Assembly (NCBI GenBank): GCA_964389685.1 | Contig: CAYMFM010000036.1 | Span: forward strand, 1-37,726 | Direction of reading: 5' to 3' | DNA from: G020353115 sp964389685 | Lineage (GTDB): Bacteria; Bacteroidota; Bacteroidia; Bacteroidales; VadinHA17 | Length of the DNA stretch: 37,726 nt | In this document: in pieces, positions 23,990 through 31,476 of the stretch | Layout: each line of letters opens with the position of its first letter | Position numbering within the stretch: the stretch's first letter is position 1 | Notes under the pieces: model-generated | What the model was told of the DNA's origin: nothing | What the model saw: the letters and a program-made list of their open reading frames with translations, nothing else | The model's database searches: none | Made by a program: the position numbers and the translations under genes

Positions 23990-26362
23990 ATGTTTACCAA
24001 TTATTTGAAAATAACCATTCGCTTTCTGCTGAAAAATAAGACACATTCCTTGATTAATATTCTTGGATTAGCCACAGGAATTGCATGTTTCCTCACCATA
24101 TTGCAGTACGTGGACTATGAATTCAGCTACGAGAAATTCCAGGAAGATCATGAACGGATATTCAGGTTTTGTCCGGATCGTGAATATGCAGGTTCACCAC
24201 CTCCGCTCGCTCCGTTGTTGTTTGATGATTTTCCTGAAATAGTGAATTATGTGCGAATCGGGAAAGCGACATGGTCTGAAAAAGTTACACTTACCACCAG
24301 GGAGAAGAATCATTTTGCTGATGGTTTTTTTCTTGCAGACACCGGATTCTTTAATGTTTTTAATTATCCGCTGATTGCCGGTGATCCATCAGAAGTCCTC
24401 GTGCAACCGAATTCTGTTGTAATTACCGAAACCGTTGCCAGGCAATATTTTGGGACCCTGGATGTCCTGGGTGAAATCATAAATTATGATGATCAGCATG
24501 ATCTGGTAATTACAGGTATTGCTGAGGATGTTCCTCACAATTCACATTTTCATTTTAAATTCCTGGCACCGTATGATCTGTTCGAGCCCTGGATGAATCC
24601 TGAGAATAAAACACGGGGATGGGGCTCTTATAATTATTATACCTATTTTATTTTAAACAAAGGAGTTGATATAAAAGCGTTTAAAAAGAAACTAATTCAG
24701 TATGCTGATGCTAACTACCAGGATGCCGTTAATTTTGGTTTCAATGAAAAGATATATTTTCAACCCATTCATAAAATACACCTTGAAATAATCCGCGGGA
24801 ACCTGGAACAGGGTCTTGATTATAAGTATATGATCCTCTATATCATAGTTGCTTTCCTGGTTCTGCTTATTGCATGTGTAAATTTCATGAATCTTTCGAT
24901 TGCCAAATCCCTCTCGCGTAAAAAGGAAATTGGTGTTCGCATGGTTACGGGGGCGTTCCGGAAGAATATTGTAGTTCAATTTCTGAGTGAATCGGTCCTG
25001 GTTACCCTTATTTCTGTTGTCATAGGATTTCTGCTGATGGAAGCTCTTCTTCCTGGTGTCAGTCGTGTAACCAATTCAATGGTCTCTTACAATGCAACAG
25101 ACCTTTTGGACATAACAAAAGTATTGCTGGTTATCGTTATAGTGGGACTTACTTCCGGAAGTTTACCTGCCCTGTATTTTGGAAGGTTTAATCCAACAGA
25201 AATTTTCAGCCAAAAACCTACCAGGAACAGGGGGGCTGTCAACCTTCGGAAAATATTTGTCGTTTTCCAGTTTTTTATTTCAATCGCATTGATTCTTTCT
25301 GCCATATTGGTTTATAAGCAGCTTCATTTGTTGCAGTACAGGAATACCGGGTTTGAAAAAGACCACCTTATCTCCATTCCTTTATATAAGGATGAATTAA
25401 AAAGGAATACTGAGGTTATTACATACGAATTCAGGAAAAACCCTGATATCCTTTCCGTCACTGCAAATACCTTCCTGCCAAACTCTGACCCGTGGCATCA
25501 AACGGTTTATTGGGAAGGTCAGCGGGATGACGAATGGAACAGTTTCTGGTTTATGGGGATAGACGATATTTTTTTCGACACCTATGGAATTGACATTGTG
25601 GAAGGGCGTGATTTTTCAACGGAATTTCCGGCAGATTTCACCCTTGGGTATATCATCAATGAATCTGCTACCAGGGAATTAGGTTGGGAATACCCCATTG
25701 GCAAGAAACTTTCGATGCTGGGTTCCCAAAACATGGGTACGGTGATTGGAGTTGCAAAGGATTTCAATTTCAGATCATTACACCATGCCATTGAACCATG
25801 TGCCTTTAAAGTTCTTCCGGGAGAGTACAAACAGCTTACGGTGAAGTATAGTGCTGAAGATCATGGCTCAATCGTCACCTTTTTAGAAAATACCTGGAAA
25901 GAGGTATATCCTTATCTTCCCTTCGAATACGCTTTTATTGACCAGGAATTTGACAAACTTTATCATACAGAATTTACAGCAGGGAAGGTGATTGGAATTT
26001 TTACTATCCTCTCTGTCGCGCTTTCCTGCCTGGGATTACTGGGATTAATTTCTTTTGCCACGGAACAGCGAACAAGGGAAATGGGCATCAGGAAAACTTA
26101 CGGAGCGGTGGCCTCAAACATCCTGTTACTGCTATATAAAGAATATACCCGGTGGATCCTTCTGGCGATGCTAATAGCCTGGCCGGTTGGCTACTATTTC
26201 CTGAACCGGTGGCTTCAAAATTTTGAGTACCGTACTGCATTCACAATCTGGATCTTTGTATCCTCTTTTGCCATTACTTTTGTCATTGCAATAGCTACGA
26301 TTAGCTATCATTCCTTGAAAATTGCTTTGACAAATCCTGTGGAATCTCTTCGATACGAATAA
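23990..26362 (+). CDS. FtsX/MacB-type ABC transporter permease 2
   Basis: A 790-residue protein with the same layout as permease 1. It starts at ATG 23990 (MFTNYLKITIRFLLKNKTHS, the usual start of this family; GTG at 23984 is less likely). After the first membrane segment comes a periplasmic domain, then IAKSLSRKKEIGVRMVTGAFRKN with three segments, a second periplasmic domain, and a C-terminal set with REMGIRKTYGAVASNILLLL and the same NPVESLRYE end. It lies 46 bp after the ankyrin gene and is probably the last gene of the kinase-regulator-ankyrin-permease unit. Such permeases usually export peptides, lipids or antibiotics together with an ABC ATPase, which must be encoded elsewhere. Confidence 0.92.
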   Translation: MFTNYLKITIRFLLKNKTHSLINILGLATGIACFLTILQYVDYEFSYEKFQEDHERIFRFCPDREYAGSPPPLAPLLFDDFPEIVNYVRIGKATWSEKVTLTTREKNHFADGFFLADTGFFNVFNYPLIAGDPSEVLVQPNSVVITETVARQYFGTLDVLGEIINYDDQHDLVITGIAEDVPHNSHFHFKFLAPYDLFEPWMNPENKTRGWGSYNYYTYFILNKGVDIKAFKKKLIQYADANYQDAVNFGFNEKIYFQPIHKIHLEIIRGNLEQGLDYKYMILYIIVAFLVLLIACVNFMNLSIAKSLSRKKEIGVRMVTGAFRKNIVVQFLSESVLVTLISVVIGFLLMEALLPGVSRVTNSMVSYNATDLLDITKVLLVIVIVGLTSGSLPALYFGRFNPTEIFSQKPTRNRGAVNLRKIFVVFQFFISIALILSAILVYKQLHLLQYRNTGFEKDHLISIPLYKDELKRNTEVITYEFRKNPDILSVTANTFLPNSDPWHQTVYWEGQRDDEWNSFWFMGIDDIFFDTYGIDIVEGRDFSTEFPADFTLGYIINESATRELGWEYPIGKKLSMLGSQNMGTVIGVAKDFNFRSLHHAIEPCAFKVLPGEYKQLTVKYSAEDHGSIVTFLENTWKEVYPYLPFEYAFIDQEFDKLYHTEFTAGKVIGIFTILSVALSCLGLLGLISFATEQRTREMGIRKTYGAVASNILLLLYKEYTRWILLAMLIAWPVGYYFLNRWLQNFEYRTAFTIWIFVSSFAITFVIAIATISYHSLKIALTNPVESLRYE

Positions 26363-26381
26363 TTCCGAAACTTAGGTAGAT

Positions 26382-26600
26382 ATGGAAATCCTTAGATTCT
26401 TATTAACAAGTCTTTTTGTAATTCTCATCGGGTTTGCACTGCTCTAGCCTTCCTGGTATGCCATTCCCTGGATACTGGTTTATTATGTCCTGGCACATAT
26501 AAATTCCTTATACATCATTGGATCATTTCATTTTTTTGTTCTTACCTGTTTACTTTTCTTGTTAAGAAGTGTCATGAGATCTGTTCCGGGCTCTTTGTAA
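26382..26600 (+). pseudogene. Short hydrophobic frame interrupted by an in-frame TAG
   Basis: From ATG 26382 the frame gives a hydrophobic 21-residue stretch (MEILRFLLTSLFVILIGFAL, then L), a TAG at 26445-26447, and then more hydrophobic sequence (SWYAIPWILVYYVLAHIN) until TAA at 26598-26600. The part after 26528 is antisense to the next gene, so only the first 50 codons are informative. It lies 19 bp after the stop of permease 2 on the same strand. The simplest reading is a decayed or interrupted small membrane protein. Confidence 0.3.
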
Positions 26601-27640
26601 CGTCCCCAGGATTTAATGTGAGTCAGGGTTGTATGGCAGAATATCCAGTTTATAACCGGAATTCTGTTCAGGAGGTGAAAAATAAAATAGGAAATAAAAA
26701 TTGCAGGATACCAAAACAGGATGTCTATCAAATCAGCTACCCAGCTTCCTTTTAAATCAGCCATTCCCGGGAAGTAGGTACTCAGATAGGTTATGAGGTA
26801 AAATGAAACCGGGAGTACAGCTATGAAGTAAAGAATTATACCCCATGATTGCCCCATTTCTATTGCATTACGGGGACAAATGGAAGCACACTTCATACAA
26901 CTCTCACAGCGATATATCCAGAATGGTTTAGGATTCTTTTTACCTCTCAATTCTATTGCTCCAAACGGGCAATTGTCCACACAGATACCACATGCATTGC
27001 AGTTTGAATTTACCAAAAACAGCTTGGAATGGAAAAAACGTCCGATGAAAACATAACCTACCGAAACCAATGAGAGTAGGATACCATCGGTTATTTCATA
27101 AAGATTATTCAAAGTAAACCAGACTTTCTTTCCGGAAAAAACGCTGGACATGAAATTTGTCACTCTGTTTTTTGAACGTTCCAGGATCTCTTTTTGTCTT
27201 TTAATACCCTGGATCGGATGTGCTAAGAACCAATTTGAAGGCATATTAACACTCATTACTCCACGAACCTTATATCCTTTTAATGCTAATATTAGTGCAA
27301 CTACAAATGTTCCGCTTCCACTCATTCCGGGAAAAACCACAGGGCCAATTTTTAACGATGCTCTTGTCGCGATACAGAAAGCGTGGGTTGATTTTGTAAG
27401 TGGCAAACGGCATACAAATTTTAGGATTTCCCAGGGCATGGTAAATCCATGTGTCGGAAATACAACCCCAATTATTTTATTGTTCTCTTTTTCAATTAGA
27501 TCCACTTTTTTGACCATCCTGGTAAACTGAACATGAGCGGCAAATCCACATTTTTCAATCCGCTCTTGTGCCCATTTGGAAACACGATAGGAGTTACCGG
27601 TTCCGCTCATAAAATAAATGGCTGCACTTTCATAAAACAT
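26528..27640 (-). CDS. EFR1-type flavodoxin/ferredoxin membrane protein
   Basis: A 370-residue protein. The N-terminal flavodoxin domain has the FMN phosphate loop SGTGNS (12-17) and the GVVFPTHGF strand. Two 4Fe-4S clusters follow, with Cys 214, 217, 220, 224 (CNACGICVDNCP) and Cys 245, 248, 251, 255 (CESCMKCASICP); all eight are present. The last 100 residues hold two or three hydrophobic segments (about 266-286, 302-322), so the protein is membrane-bound, longer than the soluble EFR1 proteins of about 260 residues. It probably relays electrons between a flavin, iron-sulfur clusters and a membrane partner. The substrate is unknown. Start is ATG 27640. Confidence 0.85.
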   Translation of the reverse strand: MFYESAAIYFMSGTGNSYRVSKWAQERIEKCGFAAHVQFTRMVKKVDLIEKENNKIIGVVFPTHGFTMPWEILKFVCRLPLTKSTHAFCIATRASLKIGPVVFPGMSGSGTFVVALILALKGYKVRGVMSVNMPSNWFLAHPIQGIKRQKEILERSKNRVTNFMSSVFSGKKVWFTLNNLYEITDGILLSLVSVGYVFIGRFFHSKLFLVNSNCNACGICVDNCPFGAIELRGKKNPKPFWIYRCESCMKCASICPRNAIEMGQSWGIILYFIAVLPVSFYLITYLSTYFPGMADLKGSWVADLIDILFWYPAIFISYFIFHLLNRIPVINWIFCHTTLTHIKSWGRYKEPGTDLMTLLNKKSKQVRTKK

Positions 27641-27733
27641 AATTACTCAAATAATTATGATTAGCAAATCCAGGTTGATTACATCAAAGGTTATTTTCAA
27701 TATTTAACAATTTATTGATCATGTTGATAATAT

Positions 27734-29116
27734 TTAAAACCCCGGTTCTGAGCTTTTATAAATATCTGGTTGTACACCTCGATATAGTTCATCCTCATGT
27801 AAGCCTTCAACTGATAAATGAATATAAGCTAAAGGGATTTCTACAATAAATTTACTGTAGGGAAGTGACATTCTTATCGGACTTAGCCCACTTCCAATAC
27901 ATGTTCCTCCTGTCTCTTCTCCGATAAAAGTTGCATCCGATTTCGCTTTAAGGAGTGCTGCAAACATTGTTGCAGCTGAGAATGTTTTATGGTCGATTAA
28001 TACAGCAATTGTAACGTCTTTTTGTGGGCTTAACCGATGAGGTTTCCGGGTTCTCAGCTCTCGATGCATGTTGTAATATCTCATTTCTTCATTGCCTCGA
28101 GTGATCATTTTACGAAACCGATAGAAAGAATCTTTTTGTATATATCGATTGTAAGTTATCTTTCTGGTGTTTTTCAGTTCAACCGAATCGAAGAAGGTAA
28201 ATGCTGAATCAATAATAAACGAAGCGAGATAACCTGCCATGTGAACGCTTCCTCCCCGGTTCCCCCGTATATCGATAATTATCTCTTTACAATTCTTGTT
28301 GTTCGCTTCCCTGAAGAAATCCTTTATGTATGATTTATACTTAATGTGGTTCGCTTTCAATGCCTTTGTATAAAAAGTCGGAAGTTTCAGATAACAGGAT
28401 CCATGCTCAATACGTTTGGTCACAACAGTTTTTTGATCTCCCTGCCGGGTCCTCATGATCTCCTCATAAGTTACAGCGGCAATATTCCGGGCAATGGTAA
28501 CTCCAGAAGATGATTTAAGTTCCAGTTTAACTGTTGGTGTACAATCGAAATACTTGTTATAGAGGAACGGAAAATCGGAATGAAAGCTAAACCGTTTTGA
28601 TACCTCATTATACCCATCGGTGGATATACGTTTCAGTAACGCGTTCCGGATTTTCTCAACAGCTATCCCATCTATTTTCAGAATCTCCCTGTATTCTGGT
28701 TGAACAAGAATATTGCTGTCAAGCCAACCAGTGGCAAAAAGTTTTTCAGCATCACTCTCAACCGATAAAGGAATGTAATGATCACATAATCGGTCCGGTG
28801 CATAGACAACCGTATGGCCACATCGGATCATTCCACAGATTTCACTATAGTGATACAAACATTCACGCTGTTTCAGGCTGTCAGAATGCTCTATAACAGC
28901 GTAGAGGCTGTTAAATTTGGCGGTGATCTCTGACAGGCTCCGGTAGATTGTTAAACCCGGATGCAGTTCCCTGAGAGTTGTTTGAAGAATGTGGAGTTCT
29001 TCAGCTGCTTCCTTATTTGATATACTTTGGGAATTGTTGGTTGAACCTAAAACAAAATAAAGTATTACTACCAGATATATTTTCTTCAGAAGTCTATGGC
29101 TTATTCTTCTTTGCAT
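27734..29116 (-). CDS. S41 family serine peptidase (tail-specific/C-terminal processing type)
   Basis: With ATG 29116 the product has 460 residues and a clear signal segment (LLKKIYLVVILYFVLGSTNN). The longer frame starts with TTG at 29155 and adds 13 residues; I reject it. The protease domain runs from about 235: EIIIDIRGNRGGS (278-290), then AVLIDHKTFSAATMF with the probable nucleophile Ser380, and GEETGG (399-404). A PDZ-like part (ILKIDGIAVEKIR) precedes it. S41 enzymes cut at hydrophobic C termini of periplasmic proteins. The start overlaps the end of the upstream small gene by 23 bp, suggesting joint transcription. Confidence 0.87.
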   Translation of the reverse strand: MQRRISHRLLKKIYLVVILYFVLGSTNNSQSISNKEAAEELHILQTTLRELHPGLTIYRSLSEITAKFNSLYAVIEHSDSLKQRECLYHYSEICGMIRCGHTVVYAPDRLCDHYIPLSVESDAEKLFATGWLDSNILVQPEYREILKIDGIAVEKIRNALLKRISTDGYNEVSKRFSFHSDFPFLYNKYFDCTPTVKLELKSSSGVTIARNIAAVTYEEIMRTRQGDQKTVVTKRIEHGSCYLKLPTFYTKALKANHIKYKSYIKDFFREANNKNCKEIIIDIRGNRGGSVHMAGYLASFIIDSAFTFFDSVELKNTRKITYNRYIQKDSFYRFRKMITRGNEEMRYYNMHRELRTRKPHRLSPQKDVTIAVLIDHKTFSAATMFAALLKAKSDATFIGEETGGTCIGSGLSPIRMSLPYSKFIVEIPLAYIHLSVEGLHEDELYRGVQPDIYKSSEPGF

Positions 29117-29303
29117 TTCGCCATTGTAAATAATATCCGCAAGTAATAAAAACAAACAAAACGCTGGTAGTTATGAATAAGACTTTACCGACCATATCGT
29201 CCGGATGCCTGGTGAGATACCTGATTGTTCCATAAATTTGTAAAATGGAGCCAATGGTCATTGCTAGTGCAACGACAAGATAGAAGTTCGTTCTTTTGAC
29301 CAT
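29094..29303 (-). CDS. Small two-helix membrane protein, cassette B
   Basis: The 69-residue product begins MVKRTNFYLVVALAMTIGSI, with a first hydrophobic segment at about 7-24 and a second at about 41-57 (LFITTSVLFVFITCGYYL), and has a basic tail (RNAKKNKP). The longer frame from 29414 uses a non-family lead and I reject it. The gene is one base downstream of the TAA of the degenerate coding tail, and overlaps the S41 gene by 23 bp. It is laid out like the 64-residue protein at 20795-20989. No family name can be given. Confidence 0.6.
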   Translation of the reverse strand: MVKRTNFYLVVALAMTIGSILQIYGTIRYLTRHPDDMVGKVLFITTSVLFVFITCGYYLQWRNAKKNKP

Positions 29304-29304
29304 T

Positions 29305-29472
29305 TTATTTGATTTTATTGGTTGTATAAGCCACACCTTCATAGTCTGCCGTAAACCCGGTAATCTTACCATCCGGATCCCGGATAAAAATAATCCGTAA
29401 AGAGAATGGTTCAATATAAGGTTTGCCGGTAAAAGAAAAAAACAAAATATACGAATGGAATAATTGGGTATA
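29305..29472 (-). pseudogene. Orphan C-terminal fragment of a beta-rich protein
   Basis: A 55-codon frame that has no start codon and ends TAA at 29305-29307. It reads SFTGKPYIEPFSLRIIFIRD, then PDGKITGFTADYEG, ending in TTNKIK. The alternation and the RDPDGKITGF turn resemble the extreme C-terminal domain (DUF3471-like) of beta-lactamase-type serine hydrolases, where a similar hairpin ends the protein. It is immediately followed by the small membrane protein gene. With no upstream body in frame, I read it as the tail of a deleted gene. The family call is tentative. Confidence 0.45.
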
Positions 29473-29570
29473 CTAACCAGGGTTTCAGGTGCAGGGAAAA
29501 GTTTATCGATGCATCGTTAATGAATATCAATTTATCTGGTCAATTGGTCGATTTCATGTTTGATCTATTA
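29305..29570 (-). repeat. Degenerate duplicated segment, cassette B
   Basis: This is the partner of 20993-21214. The shared anchors on the plus strand are AATATACGA at 29446-29454, GTTTATCGAT at 29501-29510 and GGTCGATTT at 29547-29555. The spacings between them match cassette A within one base, although the sequence between them is poorly conserved. It covers the coding tail and about 100 bp upstream of it. Bases 29571-29692 beyond it show nothing recognisable. Confidence 0.5.
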
Positions 29571-29692
29571 TTCCATTGGGGTGCTATCCATTACCGGAAG
29601 AAAACCGAATTTACTATTGAGTTTTAATATTGCAGTTTTTCACACTATCCAGGTTCCATAATAAAAGGCTGATATTTTGAGCGACTCCAATG

Positions 29693-29956
29693 TCACTCGT
29701 TTTTCAACATCGATTCAACACTCTTACCACAACACAGCTCCCTGAATTCCTTCAGGATCTCCTCCTTTTTCTCTTTGGGAAGGTTGTATTCGCAACACCA
29801 GCAATCCTCAACTTCCATGCATGTGAATCGGTTATCAAGTTGATTGAGTTTAGACTCCTCTTTCGGTTTGCATTCTCTTTTTTTCCTGAGAAGTAGTAAT
29901 ACAAATTCCAGTAATAGTAAGGATACTAGGATGGATAACGGCAAAAGAAAGTTCAT
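29693..29956 (-). CDS. Membrane-anchored Cys-rich small protein (CWC-like)
   Basis: An 87-residue protein: one membrane segment at residues 3-23 (FLLPLSILVSLLLLEFVLLL), then a charged linker (RKKRECKPKEESK), then a Cys-rich part with FTCMEVEDCWCCEYNLPK and FRELCCGKS. The Cys spacing (C, C-W-C-C, then CC) resembles the short Cys-rich CWC family, whose function is unknown but which may bind a metal. The basic residues after the helix suggest that the Cys domain is cytoplasmic. A promoter-like pair lies upstream at 30055-30083. There is no obvious operon partner. Confidence 0.65.
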   Translation of the reverse strand: MNFLLPLSILVSLLLLEFVLLLLRKKRECKPKEESKLNQLDNRFTCMEVEDCWCCEYNLPKEKKEEILKEFRELCCGKSVESMLKNE

Positions 29957-30054
29957 AGTATAGTCTTTTAATGAAACTCGCCGGGATCATTCTTAACCGG
30001 TAAGTGTAATCCAACCTGACCGAATTTACGGTATCCATACGCTCCTATATTTTA

Positions 30055-30083
30055 CAAATATAATAAATTAATTTGTATATCAA
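30055..30083 (-). promoter_or_regulatory. Possible promoter of the Cys-rich protein gene
   Basis: Read on the minus strand, TTG (30083-30081) is followed after 18 bp by TATATTTG (30062-30055), an exact TAnnTTTG match. The spacing is one base shorter than the usual 19-21. Transcription would start near 30048, leaving a leader of about 90 bases to ATG 29956. Confidence 0.45.
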
Positions 30084-30145
30084 GATCTTTTTATCTTATT
30101 TTATTAAAAATCAGTTACTATTCTTTTGGATGTTTCATTTCTATT

Positions 30146-31279
30146 TTATAAAATGTAATCGAACGGGTATTGATATAAGACTTCCCCTCCTCCATCCGTA
30201 ACGTGATAAACATCCTCAAAGCGCACACCGCCAACACCAGGGACAGCCAGTATGGTATGCCCGACGGTAACCGTCATGTTGTTCTGGAATTTTGTTTTGC
30301 TATGGGGCGGGATGATGGTTGAAGCAGGGTTTTCCTCAAATCTCAATCCGATACCATGTGATATGCCTTTAATGTGATAATCACCCAATTCGTATTTCAT
30401 GCAAATTTCTTTCCCCAGTTTATCCAGGTTGGAAACCGTGTTTCCTGGTTTCAGTTCCTTTTTCGTTGATTCATGGATCTCAAGATACGCTTCAATGATT
30501 TTTTTCTGCTTGTCATCCGGTTTCCCAAGAATGAATGTTCTGGCGAGATTGGAGCAGTACCCTTCAAATTGTGGTGTTAAATCAATAACCGTAAATTCCC
30601 CTTTTTGTATCGGGTCATTGGTTACCGTGCCATGAATCCAGCAACTTCGCTTTCCGGAATTGATGTGAATGGGTGTGCTGGTTCCTTCCGATCCGGCTTT
30701 CATCATGGTATAGGTGATTTCCGTTGCCAGTTCATGGCCGGTAATACCGGGTTTGAGCAACTTTTTGGCAGCATCCATTCCCTTTGCCGCAATGGATTGG
30801 GCGGTTGTCATCTTCTCTATCTCCTCATCATCTTTAACCATCCTCAGTGCATCCATTACGGGATCGGATGGAACCAGCACGACCTGTTTGTTTACTTTGC
30901 GAAACAGATCGACCAGGAATGCCGGTGTATGAAACCACATCTGCATCCCAACTTTTGGACGTTCCTGATGACTCATTCCCGGAGGAGGACCTTCAAACAA
31001 TGCCTGAAATACTTCCCGGACATTGGAGATCTGTTCTCCGATATGGCTGAATACTTTGATCTCCTTATCGCCTATCTGATCTTTGAGTTCCTCTTCTTCT
31101 GCGCTGAAACCAATCAGTACTGGCGGACCGGATGCCGGAATGATTGCGCGAGGTTGTACACGAAGGTCATTGAAGAAATAGATAAAATCATCGTGGTTCA
31201 TGATCATTATTCCAAGCATGCCCTCTTTTTTCATTAATTCCTGGGCTTTTTTGATGCGTTTTTCGTTAATTTTTATCAT
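30146..31279 (-). CDS. M24 (pita-bread fold) Xaa-Pro peptidase-like protein with altered metal site
   Basis: A 377-residue protein with a creatinase-type N-terminal domain (about 1-145) and the M24 catalytic fold (about 150-377). Of the five metal ligands of aminopeptidase P, Asp233 (VIDLTP), His308 (ISHGIGLRFEENP) and Glu355 (VRFEDVY) are kept. The second Asp is Asn244 (YCSNLARTF), with the spacing of 11 from Asp233 conserved. The Glu of the usual TIEPG/TVEPG motif is Gly340 (TVGHTILAVPG). A di-metal centre is therefore unlikely to form normally. Creatinase, a metal-free hydrolase of the same fold, is one precedent. So the gene may encode a non-peptidase hydrolase or an inactive binding protein. 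It appears to be a single gene. Confidence 0.85.
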   Translation of the reverse strand: MIKINEKRIKKAQELMKKEGMLGIMIMNHDDFIYFFNDLRVQPRAIIPASGPPVLIGFSAEEEELKDQIGDKEIKVFSHIGEQISNVREVFQALFEGPPPGMSHQERPKVGMQMWFHTPAFLVDLFRKVNKQVVLVPSDPVMDALRMVKDDEEIEKMTTAQSIAAKGMDAAKKLLKPGITGHELATEITYTMMKAGSEGTSTPIHINSGKRSCWIHGTVTNDPIQKGEFTVIDLTPQFEGYCSNLARTFILGKPDDKQKKIIEAYLEIHESTKKELKPGNTVSNLDKLGKEICMKYELGDYHIKGISHGIGLRFEENPASTIIPPHSKTKFQNNMTVTVGHTILAVPGVGGVRFEDVYHVTDGGGEVLYQYPFDYIL

Positions 31280-31346
31280 GTTGAATGTGTTTGATATGTT
31301 TTATTTCGGCTAATTTGATGTTCCTGGTGCTTCCGGTGACCCGAAT

Positions 31347-31374
31347 GTAGAGACGCAAGGCATGGCGTCTCTAC
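31347..31374. repeat. REP-like palindrome, copy 2 (GTAGAGACGC family)
   Basis: GTAGAGACGC at 31347-31356 and GCGTCTCTAC at 31365-31374 form a perfect 10-bp stem around AAGGCATG. The arms match copy 1 at 5028-5055 while the loop differs. It lies in the divergent region between the M24 gene and the first sulfatase gene. Confidence 0.8.
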
Positions 31375-31476
31375 GATAAAGATACGGAATCTTGTACAGA
31401 ACAGGAAGGTTATCTTGGATAAAAGCAGTATCTTTAAGGGAATGCTGATGCAATCACCAAAACAAAACGTTAAGCC

